Shown here: positions 25,078 to 36,300 of the stretch, piece after piece
Layout: each line of letters starts with the position of its first letter
Position numbering within the stretch: the stretch's first letter is position 1
Source of the DNA: Hydractinia symbiolongicarpus
Lineage: Eukaryota; Cnidaria; Hydrozoa; Anthoathecata; Hydractiniidae
NCBI RefSeq assembly: GCF_029227915.1
Contig: NC_079881.1
Location: 3,100,001 to 3,164,000 of the forward strand
Direction: 5' to 3'
DNA: 64,000 nt
Translations under genes and position numbers: made by a program
The notes under the pieces: model-generated
What the model saw: the letters and a program-made list of their open reading frames with translations, nothing else
What the model was told of the DNA's origin: nothing
Databases searched by the model: none

Positions 25078-28000
25078 AGTTTTTGAAATTGTCGCTATTT
25101 CTTCAGCGCGCGCTAACGGCTAGGATTGGTCCCACATTAAAGAAATGATTTTTTTATCTTGATTCTTAAATGAAGCGCTACCACAGCGGCCAGTGTAAAT
25201 GCTGAGTTCCGGCAATCACGTCAAGTTAAGACGAATGTTATTTCTTGGAGTGCAATTTTCTCATTTATCACATTTATCAGGTCACAGTCTAAAGTTAGTT
25301 CAATTAAGTCCCACAGTCAATCGTTTCACTTTTAAAAGCGATGCAACCTAGTAATATGAGAAAAATATCGCTAAATACATGTTGGTACGAATATGTGACA
25401 CAACCGTTGAAACTCAAACGGACTGACACTGTTAGAAAGTCAGTGATATGTAGTTTTTGAAACTGTCGCTATTTCTACAGCGCGCGCTAACGGCTAGGAT
25501 TGGTCCCACATTAAAAAAATGACTTTTTATATTAATTCTTAAATAAAGCGCTACCACAGCGCCCAGTGTAATCGCTCAGTTTCGGCAATCATGTCAAATT
25601 AAGAAGAATGTTATTTCTTGGAGTCCAATTGTCTCCTTTATCACATTTATCAGGTCACAGTCCAAACTTAGTTCAATTAAATCCCACAGTCAATCGTTTC
25701 GTTGTTAAAAGCGATGCAACCTAGTAATATCAGGAAAACATCGCTAAATACATGTTGGTACGAATATGTGACCCAGCCGTTGTAACTCAAACGAACTTAC
25801 ACCGTTAGAAAGTCAATGAAATGTAGTTTTTGAAACTGTCGCCATTTTTTCAGCGCGCGATGACGGTTAGGGTAGGTCCCACAGTAAAAAATGACTTTTT
25901 TATATTAACTCTTAAATGAAGCGCTACCACAGCGCCCAGTTTAATCGCTCAGTTTCGGCAATCATGTCAAATTAAGAAGAATGTTATTTCTTGGAATCCA
26001 ATTGTCTCTTTTCTCACATTTATCAGGTTACAGTCCAAGGTTAAGACAATTAAGTGCCACAGTCAATCGTTTCACTGTTAAAAGCGATGCAACCTACTAA
26101 TATCAGATAAATATCGCTAAATACATGTTGGTACGAATATGTGACACAACCGTTGTAACTGAAGCGGATTGATACCGTTAGAAAGTCAATGAAATGTAGA
26201 TTTTAAAACTGTTGTTATTTCTTCAGCGCGTGATAACGGCGAGGATTGGTCCCACAGTAAAGAATAACTTATTAATCGAAACTTTTAAATGAAGCGCTAC
26301 CACAGCGCTCAGTGTAATCGCTGAGTTCCGGCAATCATGTCAAATTAAGAAGAATGTTATTTCTTGGAGTCCAATTTTCCCATTTATCACATTTATCAGG
26401 TCACAGTCCAAAGTTAGTTCAATTAAGTCCCACTGTCAATCGTTTCACTGTTAAAAGCGATGCAACCTAGCAATATCAGATAAATATCGCTAAATACATG
26501 TTGGTACGGATATGTGACCTAACCGTTGAAACTCAAACGGACTGACAAGGTTAGAAAGTCAATGAAATGTAGTTTTTGAAACTGTCGCTATTTCTTCAGC
26601 GCGCGCTAACGGCTAGGATTGGTCCCACAATAAAAAAATGATTTTTTTATCTTGATTCTTAAATGAAGCGCTACCACAGCGGCCAGTGTAATCGCTGAGT
26701 TCCGGCAATCACGTCAAGTTAAGAAGAATGTTATTTATTGGAGTCCAATTGTCTCATTTGTCACATTTATCAGGACACAGTCCAAAGTTAGTTCAATTAA
26801 GTCCCACAGTCAATCGTTTCATTGTTAAAAGCGATGCAACCTAGTAACATCAAAAATGTCGCTAAATACATGTTGGTACGAATATGTGAGCCAACCGTTG
26901 AAACTCAAACGGACTGACACCGTTAAAAGTCAATGAAATGCAGTTTTTGAAATTTTCGCTATTTCTTCAGCGCGCGCTAACGGCTAGGATCGGTCCCACA
27001 TTAAAGAAATGATTTTTTATCTTGATTCTTAAATGAAGCGCTACCACAGCGGCAAGTGTAAATGCTGAGTTCCGGCAATCACGTCAAGTTAAGACGAATG
27101 TTATTTCTTGGAGTCCAATTTTTTCATTTATCACATTTATCAGGTCACAGTCCAAAGTTAGTTCAATAAAGTCCCACAGTCAATCGTTTCACTTTTAAAA
27201 GCGATGCAACCTAGTAATATGAGAAAAATATCGCTAAATACATGTTGGTACGAATATGTGACACAACCGTTGAAACTCAAACGGACTGACACCGTTAGAA
27301 AGTCAGTGATATGTAGTTTTTGAAACTGTCGCTATTTCTACAGCGCGCGCTAACGGCTAGGATTGGTCCCACATTAAAAAAATGACTTTTTATATTAATT
27401 CTTAAATAAAGCGCTACCACAGCGCCCAGTGTAATCGCTCAGTTTCGGCAATCATGTCAAATTAAGAAGAATGTTATTTCTTGGAGTCCAATTGTCTCCT
27501 TTATCACATTTATCAGGTCACCGTCCAAACTTAGTTCAATTAAATCCCACAGTCAATCGTTTCATTGTTAAAAGCGATGCAACCTAGTAATATCAGAAAA
27601 ACATCGCTATATACATGTTGGTACGAATATGTGACCCAGCCGTTGTAACTCAAACGAACTTACACCGTTAGAAAGTCAATGAAATGTAGTTTTTGAAACT
27701 GTCGCTATTTTTTCAGCGCGCGATGACGGCTAGGATAGGTCCCACAGTAAAGAATAATTTATTAATCGAAACTTTTAAATGAAGCGCTACCAAAGCGCTC
27801 AGTGTAATCGCTGAGTTCCGGCAATCATGTCAAATTAAGAAGAATGTTATTTCTTGGAGTCCAATTTTCCCATTTATCACATTTATCAGGTCACAGTCCA
27901 AAGTTAGTTCAATTAAGTCCCACTGTCAATCGTTTCACTGTTAAAAGCGATGCAACCTAGCAATATCAGATAAATATCGCTAAATACCTGTTGGTACGGA

Positions 28001-28440
28001 TATGTGACCTAACCGTTGAAACTCAAACGGACTGACAAGGTTAGAAAGTCAATGAAATGTAGTTTTTGAAACTGTCGCTATTTCTTCAGCGCGCGCTAAC
28101 GGCTAGGATTGGTCCCACAATAAAAAAATGATTTTTTTATCTTGATTCTTAAATGAAGCGCTACCACAGCGGCCAGTGTAATCGCTGAGTTCCGGCAATC
28201 ACGTCAAGTTAAGAAGAATGTTATTTCTTGGAGTCCAATTGTCTCATTTGTCACATTTATCAGGACACAGTCCAAAGTTAGTTTAATTAAGTCCCACAGT
28301 CAATCGTTTCATTGTTAAAAGCGATGCAACCTAGTAACATCAAAAATGTCGCCAAATACATGTTGGTACGAATATGTGACCCAACCGTTGTAACTCAAAC
28401 GGACTGACACCGTTAGAAAGTCAATGAAATGTAATTTTTG
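25078..28440 (+). repeat. Pentamer (1,863 bp) followed by a copy lacking one monomer
   Basis: The first copy spans about 25.1-26.9 kb and the second about 26.95-28.4 kb. The offset is 1,863 bp at the AAGACGAATG marker (25,228 and 27,091) but 1,490 bp at the ATTAATCGAA marker (26,271 and 27,761), so one whole monomer is missing from the second copy. The missing unit is bridged by a hybrid monomer at about 27,720-27,765. Confidence 0.85.
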
Positions 28441-31400
28441 AAACTGTCGCTATTTCTTCAGCTCGCGATAACGGCGAGGATTGGTCCCACAGTAAAGAAT
28501 GACTTATTTTTCTAAATTTTTAAATAAAGAACTATCCCAGCGCCCAGTGTGATCGCTGAGTTCCGGCAATCATATTAAATTAAGAAGAATGTTATTTCTT
28601 GGAGTCCAATTTTCTCATTTATCACATTTATCAGGTCACAGTCCAAAGTTAGTTCAATTAAGTCCCACAGTCAATCGTATCATTGTTAAAAGCGATGCAA
28701 CCTAGTAATATCAGAAAAACATCGCTAAATACATATTGGGACGAATATGTGACCCAACCGTTGAAACTCAAACGGACTGACAAGGTTAGAAAGTCAATGA
28801 GATGTAGTTTTTGAAACTGTCGCTATTTCTTCAGCGCGCACTAACGGCTAGGATTGGTCCCACATTAAAGAAATGATTTTTTTATCTTGATTCTTAAATG
28901 AAGCGCTACCACAGCGGCCAGTGTAAATGCTGAGTTCCGGCAATCACGTCAAGTTAAGAAGAATGTTACTTCTTGGAGTCCAATTGTCTCATTTGTCACA
29001 ATTATCAGGTCACAGTCCCAAGTTATTTCAATTAAGTCCCACAGTCAATCGTTGCATTGTTAAAAGCGATGCAACCTAGTAACATCAAAAATGTCGCTAA
29101 ATACATGTTGGTACGAATATGTGACCCAACCGTTCAAACTCAAACATACTGACACCGTTAAAAAGTCAAGGAAATGTAGATTTTGAAACTGTCGTTATTT
29201 CTTCAGCGCGTGATAACGGCGAGGATTGGTCCCACAGTAAAGAATAACTTATTAATCGAAACCTTTAAATGAAGCGCTACCACAGCGCCCAGTGTAATCG
29301 CTCAGTTTCGGCAATCATGTCAAATTAAGAAGAATGTTATTTCTTGGAGTCCAATTTTCCCATTTATCACATTTATCAGGTCACAGTCCAAAGTTAGTTC
29401 AATTAAATCTCACAGTCAATCGTTTCATTGTTAAAAGCGATGCAACCTAGTAACATCAAAAATGTCGCCAAATACATGTTGGTACGAATATGTGACCCAA
29501 CCGTTGTAACTCAAACGGACTGACACCGTTAGAAAGTCAATGAAATGTAATTTTTGAAACTGTCGCTATTTCTTCAGCTCGCGATAACGGCGAGGATTGG
29601 TCCCACAGTAAAGAATGACTTATTTTTCTAAATTTTTAAATGAAGAACTATCCCAGCGCCCAGTGTGATCGCTGAGTTCCGGCAATCATATCAAATTAAG
29701 AAGAATGTTATTTCTTGGAGTCCAATTTTCTCATTTATCACATTTATCAGGTCACAGTCCAAAGTTAGTTCAATTAAGTCCCACAGTCAATCGTATCATT
29801 GTTAAAAGCGATGCAACCTACTAATATCAGATAAATATCGCTAAATGCATGTTGGTACGAATATGTGACCCAACCGTTGTAACTGAAGCGGATTGATACC
29901 GTTAGAAAGTCAATGAAATGTAGATTTTGAAACTGTCGTTATTTCTTCAGCGCGTGATAACGGCGAGGATTGGTCCCACAGTAAAGAATAACTTATTAAT
30001 CGAAACCTTTAAATGAAGCGCTACCACAGCGCTCAGTGTAATCGCTGAGTTCCGGCAATCATGTCAAATTAAGAAGAATGTTATTTCTTGGAGTCCAATT
30101 TTCCCATTTATCACATTTATCAGGTCACAGTCCAAAGTTAGTTCAATTAAGTCCCACTGTCAATCGTTTCACTGTTAAAAGCGATGCAACCTAGCAATAT
30201 CAGATAAATATCGCTAAATACATGTTGTTACGGATATGTGACCTAACCGTTGAAACTCAAACGGACTGTCAAGGTTAGAAAGTCAATGAAATGTAGTTTT
30301 TGAAACTGTCGCTATTTCTTCAGCGCGCGCTAACGGCTAGGATTGGTCCCACAATAAAAAAATGATTTTTTTATCTTGATTCTTAAATGAAGCGCTACCA
30401 CAGCGGCCAGTGTAATCGCTGAGTTCCGACAATCACGTCAAGTTAAGAAGAATGTTATTTCTTGGAGTCCAATTGTCTCATTTGTCACATTTATCAGGAC
30501 ACAGTCCAAAGTTAGTTCAATTAAGTCCCACAGTCAATCGTATCATTGTTAAAAGCGATGCAACCTACTAATATCTGATAAATATCGCTAAATGCATTTT
30601 GGTACGAATATGTGACACAACCGTTGTAACTCAAACGGACTGACACCGTTAGAAAGTCAATGAAATGTAATTTTTGAAACTGTCGCTATTTCTTCAGCTC
30701 GTGATAACGGCGAGGATTGGTCCCACAGTAAAGAATGACTTATTTTTCTAAATTTTTAAATGAAGAACTATCCCAGCGCCCAGTGTGATCGCTGAGTTCC
30801 GGCAATCATATCAAATTAACAAGAATGTTATTTCTTGGAGTCCAATTTTCTCATTTATCACATTTATCAGGTCACAGTCCAAAGTTAGTTCAATTAATTC
30901 CACAGTCAATCGTATCATTGTTAAAAGCGATGCAACCTAGTAATATCAGAAAAACATCGCTAAATACATATTGGTACGAATATGTGACCCAACCGTTGAA
31001 ACTCAATCGGACTGACAAGGTTAGAAAGTCAATGAGATGTAGTTTTTGAAACTGTCGCTATTTCTTCAGCGCGCGCTAACGGCTAGGATTGGTCCCACAT
31101 TAAAGAAATGATTTTTTTATCTTGATTCTTAAATGAAGCGCTACCACAGCGGCCAGTGTAAATGCTGAGTTCCGGCAATCACGTCAAGTTAAGAAGAATG
31201 TTACTTCTTGGAGTCCAATTGTCTCATTTGTCACAATTATCAGGTCACAGTCCCAAGTTATTTCAATTAAGTCCCACAGTCAATCGTTTCATTGTTATAA
31301 GCGATGCAACCTAGTAACATTAAAAATGTCGCTAAATACATGTTGGTACGAATATGTGACCCAACCGTTCAAACTCAAACGGACTGACACCGTTAAAAAG

Positions 31401-32960
31401 TCAATGAAATGCAGTTTTTGAAATTATCGCTATTTCTTCAGCGCGCGCTAACGGCTAGGATTGGTTCCACAGTAAAAAATGACTTATTAATCTAAATTTT
31501 TAAATGAAGCGCTACCACAGCGCCCAGTGTAATCGCTGAGTTCCGGCAATCATGTCAATTTAAGAAGAATGTTATTTCTTGGAGTCCAATTGTCTCATTT
31601 ATCACATTTATCAGGTCACAGTCCAAAGTTAGTTCAATTAAGTCCCACAGTCAATCGTATCATTGTTAAAAGCGATGCAACCTAGTAATATCAAAAAAAC
31701 ATCGCTAAATACATATTGGTACGAATATGTGACCCAACCGTTGAAACTCAAACGGACTGACACCGTTAGAAAGTCAATGAAATGTAATTTTTGAAACTGT
31801 CGCTATTTCTTCAGCTCGCGATAACGGCGAGGATTGGTCCCACAGTAAAGAATGACTTATTTTTCTAAATTTTTAAATGAAGAACTATCCCAGCGCCCAG
31901 TGTGATCGCTGAGTTCCGGCAATCATATCAAATTAAGAAGAATGTTATTTCTTGGAGTCCAATTTTCTCATTTATCACATTTATCAGGTCACAGTCCAAA
32001 GTTAGTTCAATTAAGTCCCACAGTCAATCGTATCATTGTTAAAAGCGATGCAACCTAGTGATATCAGAAAAACATCGCTAAATACATATTGGTACGAATA
32101 TGTGACCCAACCGTTGAAACTCAAACGGACTGACAAGGTTAGAAAGTCAATGAGATGTAGTTTTTGAAACTGTCGCTATTTCTTCAGCGTGCGCTAACGG
32201 CTAGGATCGGTCCCACATTAAAGAAATGATTTTTTTTATCTTGATTCTTAAATGAAGCGCTACCACAGCGGCCAGTGTAAATGCTGAGTTCCGGCAATCA
32301 CGTCAAGTTAAGAAGAATGTTACTTCTTGGAGTCCAATTGTCTCATTTGTCACATTTATCAGGTCACAGTCCCAAGTTATTTCAATTAAGTCCCACAGTC
32401 AATCGTTTCATTGTTAAAAGCGATGCAACCTAGTAACATCAAAAATGTCGCTAAATACATGTTGGTACGAATATGTGACCCAACCGTTGAAACTCAAACG
32501 GACTGACACCGTTAAAAAGTCAATGAAATGTAATTTTTTGAAACTGTCGCTATTTCTTCAGCTCGCGATAACGGCGAGGATTGGTCCCACAGTAAAGAAT
32601 GACTTATTTTTCTAAATTTTTAAATGAAGAACTATCCCAGCGCCCAGTGTGATCGCTGAGTTCCGGCAATCATATCAAATTAAGAAGAATGTTATTTCTT
32701 GGAGTCCAATTTTCTCATTTATCACATTTATCAGGTCACAGTCCCAAGTTATTTCAATTAAGTCCCACAGTCAATCGTTTCATTGTCAAAAGCGATGCAA
32801 CCTAGTAACATCAAAAATGTCGCTAAATACATGTTGGTACGAATATGTGACCCAACCGTTCAAACTCAAACGGACTGACACCGTTAAAAAGTCAATGAAA
32901 TGCAGTTTTTGAAATTGTCGCTATTTCTTCAGCGCGCGCTAACGGCTAGGATTGGTCCCA
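28441..32960 (+). repeat. ~1,117-bp trimeric higher-order repeat
   Basis: The class marked by GCTCGCGATAACGGCGAGG (one copy GCTCGTGATAACGG), followed by GAAGAACTATCCC, recurs at 28,461, 29,577, 30,697, 31,814 and 32,561. Spacings are 1,116, 1,120, 1,117 and finally 747 bp: three trimer steps and one dimer step. Between them lie AGCGGCC-class and CAGCGCC-class monomers with shared variants such as CAATTATCAGGTCACAGTCCC. Confidence 0.82.
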
Positions 32961-34064
32961 CAGTAAAGAATGACTTATTTTTCAAAATTTTTAAATGAAG
33001 AACTATCCCAGCGCCCAGCGGGATCGCTGAGTTCCGGCATTCATGTCAAATTAAGGAGAATGTTATTTCTTGGAGTCCAATTTTCTCATTTATCACATTT
33101 ATCAGGTCACAGTCCAAAGTTAGTTCAATTAAGTCCCACAGTCAATCGTATCATTGTTAAAAGCGATGCAACCTAGTAATATGAGAAAAACATCGCTAAA
33201 TACATATTGGTACGAATATGTGACACAACCGTTGAAACTCAAACGGACTGACAAGGTTAGAAAGTCAACTAGGATTGGTCCCACAATAAAGAAATGATTT
33301 TTTTATCTTGATTCTTAAATGAAGCACTACCACAGCGGCCAGTGTAATCGCTGAGTTCCGGCAATCACGTCAAGTTAAGAAGAATGTCACTTCTTGGAGT
33401 CCAATTGTCTCATTTGTCACATTTATCAGGTCACAGTCCCAAGTTAGTTCAATTAAGTCCCACAGTCAATCGTTTCATTGTTAAAAGCGATGCAACCTAG
33501 TAACATCAAAAATGTCGCTAAATACATGTTGGTACAAATATGTGACCCAACCGTTGAAACTCAAACGGACTGACACCGTTAAAAGTCAATGAAATGCAGT
33601 TTTTGAAATTGTCGCTATTTCTTCAGCGCGCGCTAACGGCTAGGATTGCTCCCACATTAAAGAAATGATTTTTTTATCTTGATTCTTAAATGAAGCGCTA
33701 CCACAGCGGCCAGTGTAAATGCTGAGTTCCGGCAATCACGTCAAGTTAAGACGAATGTTATTTCTTGGAGTCCAATTTTCCCATTTATCACATTTATCAG
33801 GTCACAGTCCAAAGTTAGTTCAATTAAGTCCCACAGTCAATCGTTTCACTTTTAAAAGCGATGCAACCTAGTAATATGAGAAAAATATCGCTAAATACAT
33901 GTTGGTACGAATATGTGACACAACCGTTGAAACTCAAACGGACTGACACCGTTAGAAAGTCAGTGATATGTAGTTTTTGAAACTGTCGCTATTTCTATAG
34001 CGCGCGCTAACGGCTAGGATTGGTCCCACATTAAGAAAATGACTTTTTTATATTAATTCTTAAA
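32961..34064 (+). repeat. Block duplicated 25,413 bp downstream (58,374-59,477)
   Basis: This segment matches 58,374-59,477 in class order and in a shared 50-bp deletion (GAAAGTCAACTAGGATTGG at 33,261 and 58,674). The offset of 25,413 bp stays constant to the base before the insertion (34,064 faces 59,477). Scattered substitutions separate the two copies. Confidence 0.82.
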
Positions 34065-34069
34065 CAAGA

Positions 34070-34082
34070 CGTATGATATACG
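34070..34082. other. Left subterminal hairpin of the insertion
   Basis: Perfect 5-bp inverted repeat CGTAT/ATACG with a 3-nt loop GAT, five bases inside the left end of the insertion. It mirrors the hairpin at the right end in position though not in sequence. Confidence 0.6.
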
Positions 34083-34416
34083 CAAACAACCTCGCGAATA
34101 AAGTTTACAAAAAGCTGTCTATCAAATTGAGATTTTTGTTACGAAGTTAGACACGACATATTTTACTATTCAGATATGCAATAATATTTGTTACACACTT
34201 ATTTTTCAAAATTGATTTGTGAGACCTTCCTGAACGGAAAATTCCTCGAACTTTTAATTTTCGATGGGTCCGACTTGGGTGAACCGACTGACAGGAAAAA
34301 GAAAGACCACAAACCCATAAACCCCAAAATTTGCGAAATTCATTAATTCAGTTAATTCTGCCTACATTCACTTTTAAAAAGTTTGGTGGAAACACCTTTA
34401 TTTACTAGTTAGTTAA

Positions 34417-34437
34417 ACAAGTGTTTTGAACACTTGT
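34417..34437. other. Internal palindrome of the insertion
   Basis: Perfect 9-bp inverted repeat ACAAGTGTT / AACACTTGT with a 3-nt spacer TTG. Its outer five bases equal those of the insertion ends, so it may be the old end of a first element of about 373 bp into or beside which a second, 156-bp tRNA-like element was placed. Confidence 0.65.
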
Positions 34438-34447
34438 CTTATCTTTT

Positions 34448-34479
34448 TAAAAAAGAAAAAAGAAAAAAAAAGTAAAAAT
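34448..34479. repeat. A-rich tract inside the insertion
   Basis: Runs of A separated by single G or T (AAAAAAGAAAAAAG...) on the plus strand, T-runs on the minus strand. It is compatible with a pol III terminator or degenerate tail of the tRNA-like module on the minus strand. Confidence 0.6.
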
Positions 34480-34575
34480 AGTTACCAAGATGAGATTCGA
34501 ACACACGACGACTCCCGTGTCGGTGCTCAGAGAGGCAAAAATTTCCATTCTTGTAGGACACATTTGCGTTTTTAT

Positions 34576-34593
34576 ACAAGCTCACGAGCTTGT
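34576..34593. other. Right terminal hairpin of the insertion
   Basis: ACAAGCTC-AC-GAGCTTGT is a perfect 8-bp inverted repeat with a 2-nt loop. It forms the last 18 bases before the satellite resumes with AATAAAGCG. Confidence 0.7.
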
Positions 34594-34705
34594 AATAAAG
34601 CGCTACCACAGCGCCCAGTGTAATCGCTGAGTTTCGGCAATCATGTCAAATTAAGAAGAATGTTATTTCTTGGAGTCGAATTGTCTCCTTTATCACATTT
34701 ATCAG

Positions 34706-36300
34706 GTCACAGTCCAAAGTTAGTTCAATTAAGTCCCACAGTCAATCGTTTCATTGTTAAAAGCGATGCAACCTAGTAATATCAGATAGATATCGCTAAA
34801 TACATGTTGGTACGATTATGTGACCCAACCGTTGTAACTCAAACAGACTGACACCGTTCGAAAGTCAATGAAATGTAGTTTTAGAAATTGTCGCTATTTC
34901 TTCAGCTCGCGATAACAGATAGGATTGGTCCCACAGTAAAGAATGATTTATTTATCTAAATATTTAAATGAAGCGCTACCACAGCGCCCAGTGTAATCGC
35001 TGAGTTCCGGCAATCACGTCAAATAAAGAAGAATGTTATTTCTTGGAGTTTAATTGTCTCATTTATCACATTTATCAGGTCACAGTCCAAAGTTAGTTCA
35101 ATTAAATCCCACAGTCAATCGTTTCATTGTTAAAGGCGATGCAACCTAGTAATATCAGAAAAACATCGCTAAATACATGTTGGTACGAATATGTGACCCA
35201 GCCGTTGTAACTCAAACGAACTTACACCGTTAGAAAGTCAATGAAATGTAGTTTTCGAAACTGTCGCTATTTTTTCAGCGCGCGATGACGGCTAGGATTG
35301 GTCCCACAGTAAAAAATGACTTTTTTATATTAACTCTTAAATGAAGCGCTACCACAGCGCCCAGTGTAATCGCTGAGTTTCGGCAATCATGTCAAATTAA
35401 GAAGAATGTTATTTCTTGGAGTCCAATTGCCTCCTTTATCACATTTGTCAGGTCACAGTCCAAGGTTAAGACAATTAAGTCCCACAGTCAATCGTTTCAC
35501 TGTTAAAAGCGATGCAACCTAGTAATATCAGATAAATATCGCTAAATACATGTTGGTACGAATATGTGACCCAACCGTTGTAACTGAAGCGGATTGATAC
35601 CGTTAGAAAGTCAATGAAATGTAGATTTTAAAACTGTCGTTATTTCTTCAGCGCGTGATAACGGCGAGGATTGGTCCCACAGTAAAGAATAACTTATTAA
35701 TCGAAACTTTTAAATGAAGCGCTACCACAGCGCTCAGTGTAATCGCTGAGTTCCGGCAATCTTGTCAAATTAAGAAGAATGTTATTTCTTGGAGTCCAAT
35801 TTTCCCATTTATCACATTTATCAGGTCACAGTCCAAAGTTAGTTCAATTAAGTCCCACTGTCAATCGTTTCACTGTTAAAAGCGATCCAACCTAGCAATA
35901 TCAGATAAATATCGCTAAATACATGTTGGTACGGATATGTGACCTAACCGTTGAAACTCAAACGGAATGACAAAATTAGAAAGTCAATAAAATGTAGTTT
36001 TTGAAACTGTCGCTATTTCTTCAGCGCGCGCTAACGGCTAGGATTGGTCCCACATTAAAGAAATGATTATTTTATCTTGATTCTTAAATGAAGCGCTACC
36101 ACAGCGGCCAGTGTAATCGCTGAGTTCCGGCAATCACGTCAAGTTAAGAAGAATGTTACTTCTTGGAGTCCAATTGTCTCATTTGTCACATTTATCAGGT
36201 CACAGTCCAAAGTTAGTTCAATTAAGTCCCACAGTCAATCGTTTCATTGTTAAAAGCGATGCAACCTAGTAACATCAAAAATGTCGCTAAATACATGTTG
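34706..36300 (+). repeat. Block duplicated 5,585 bp downstream, first copy
   Basis: Matches about 40,291-41,885. Shared rare variants keep an offset of exactly 5,585 bp (15 monomers): ATCAGATAGATATCG at 34,781 and 40,366, GAGTTTAATTGTC at 35,046 and 40,631, and CAAGGTTAAGAC at 35,461 and 41,046. The block follows the insertion closely, whereas the sequence left of the insertion matches a different block. Confidence 0.8.

Larger units (their letters stand above)
1..34064 (+). repeat. Satellite DNA array, ~373-bp monomer, left part
   Basis: Head-to-tail satellite array, all copies in the same orientation. Taking the base after AAAT in AAATGAAGCGCTACC as the monomer start, consecutive starts fall at 76, 452, 828, 1201, 1772, 2145, 2715, 3090, 3459, 3835, 4204, 4580 and 4949. 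That gives unit lengths of 376, 373 and 369 bp, plus two 570-bp gaps that hold an extra truncated copy. Each full monomer carries the same ordered landmarks: GCGCTACCACAGCGC, GAGTTCCGGCAATCA, AAGAATGTTATTTCTTGG, TTTATCAGGTCACAGTCC, GTCCCACAGTCAATCG, AAAAGCGATGCAACC, a CCGTT/AACGG cluster, AACTGTCGCTATTTC and GCTAGGATTGGTCCCAC. No gene interrupts it. The role is unknown; centromeric or pericentromeric heterochromatin is an inference from length and organisation only. The family is not recognised. Confidence 0.97.
34065..34593. mobile_element. Non-satellite insertion, 529 bp, probable non-autonomous transposable element
   Basis: The only sequence in the window unrelated to the satellite. It interrupts CTTAAATAAAGCG, an otherwise invariant linker, with both halves intact and at most a 2-bp AA target duplication. 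Its ends are ACAAG (34,064-34,068) and CTTGT (34,589-34,593), a 5-bp inverted match. Just inside the left end is a hairpin CGTAT-GAT-ATACG (34,070-34,082). The right end is a hairpin ACAAGCTC-AC-GAGCTTGT. A third palindrome with the same ACAAG/CTTGT edges sits at 34,417-34,437. A tRNA-like B-box followed by T-runs lies on the minus strand. There is no coding capacity. It could be a MITE, a tRNA-derived SINE carrying extra sequence, or two nested elements; a 2-bp target duplication argues against an ordinary SINE. Confidence 0.75.
34438..34593 (-). ncRNA. tRNA-like, possible pol III-transcribed module (SINE head?)
   Basis: On the minus strand GTTCGAATC (34,502-34,494) matches the core of the pol III B-box (GGTTCGANTCC). 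The surrounding T arm pairs at four of five positions, one of them a G-T pair. Downstream on that strand lie T-runs (34,448-34,479), which would act as pol III terminators or form a SINE-type tail. The A-box is not clearly present; the best region is around 34,528-34,545 and is poor. No full cloverleaf folds by eye, so this is not a functional tRNA gene. Read on the plus strand it encodes the EIRTHD peptide commonly seen when tRNA-like repeats are translated. Confidence 0.5.

Noticed and set aside
30825-31049. 74-codon and 87-codon open frames (also 32,649-32,912)
   Set aside because: Chance extension of the satellite frame by local substitutions that remove a stop; neighbouring monomers of the same class are closed.
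34494-34560. Functional tRNA gene
   Set aside because: Only the B-box/T-arm part is convincing; no cloverleaf, no clear A-box and no acceptor-stem pairing.
34065-34593. Helitron
   Set aside because: There is a terminal hairpin and an A/T target, but no 5' TC and no CTRR 3' end at the observed boundaries.
34426-34623. 65-codon open frame crossing the insertion's right end
   Set aside because: Lysine-rich start from the A-rich tract, an EIRTHD peptide typical of translated tRNA-like repeats, and the last codons lie in satellite. Not a gene.
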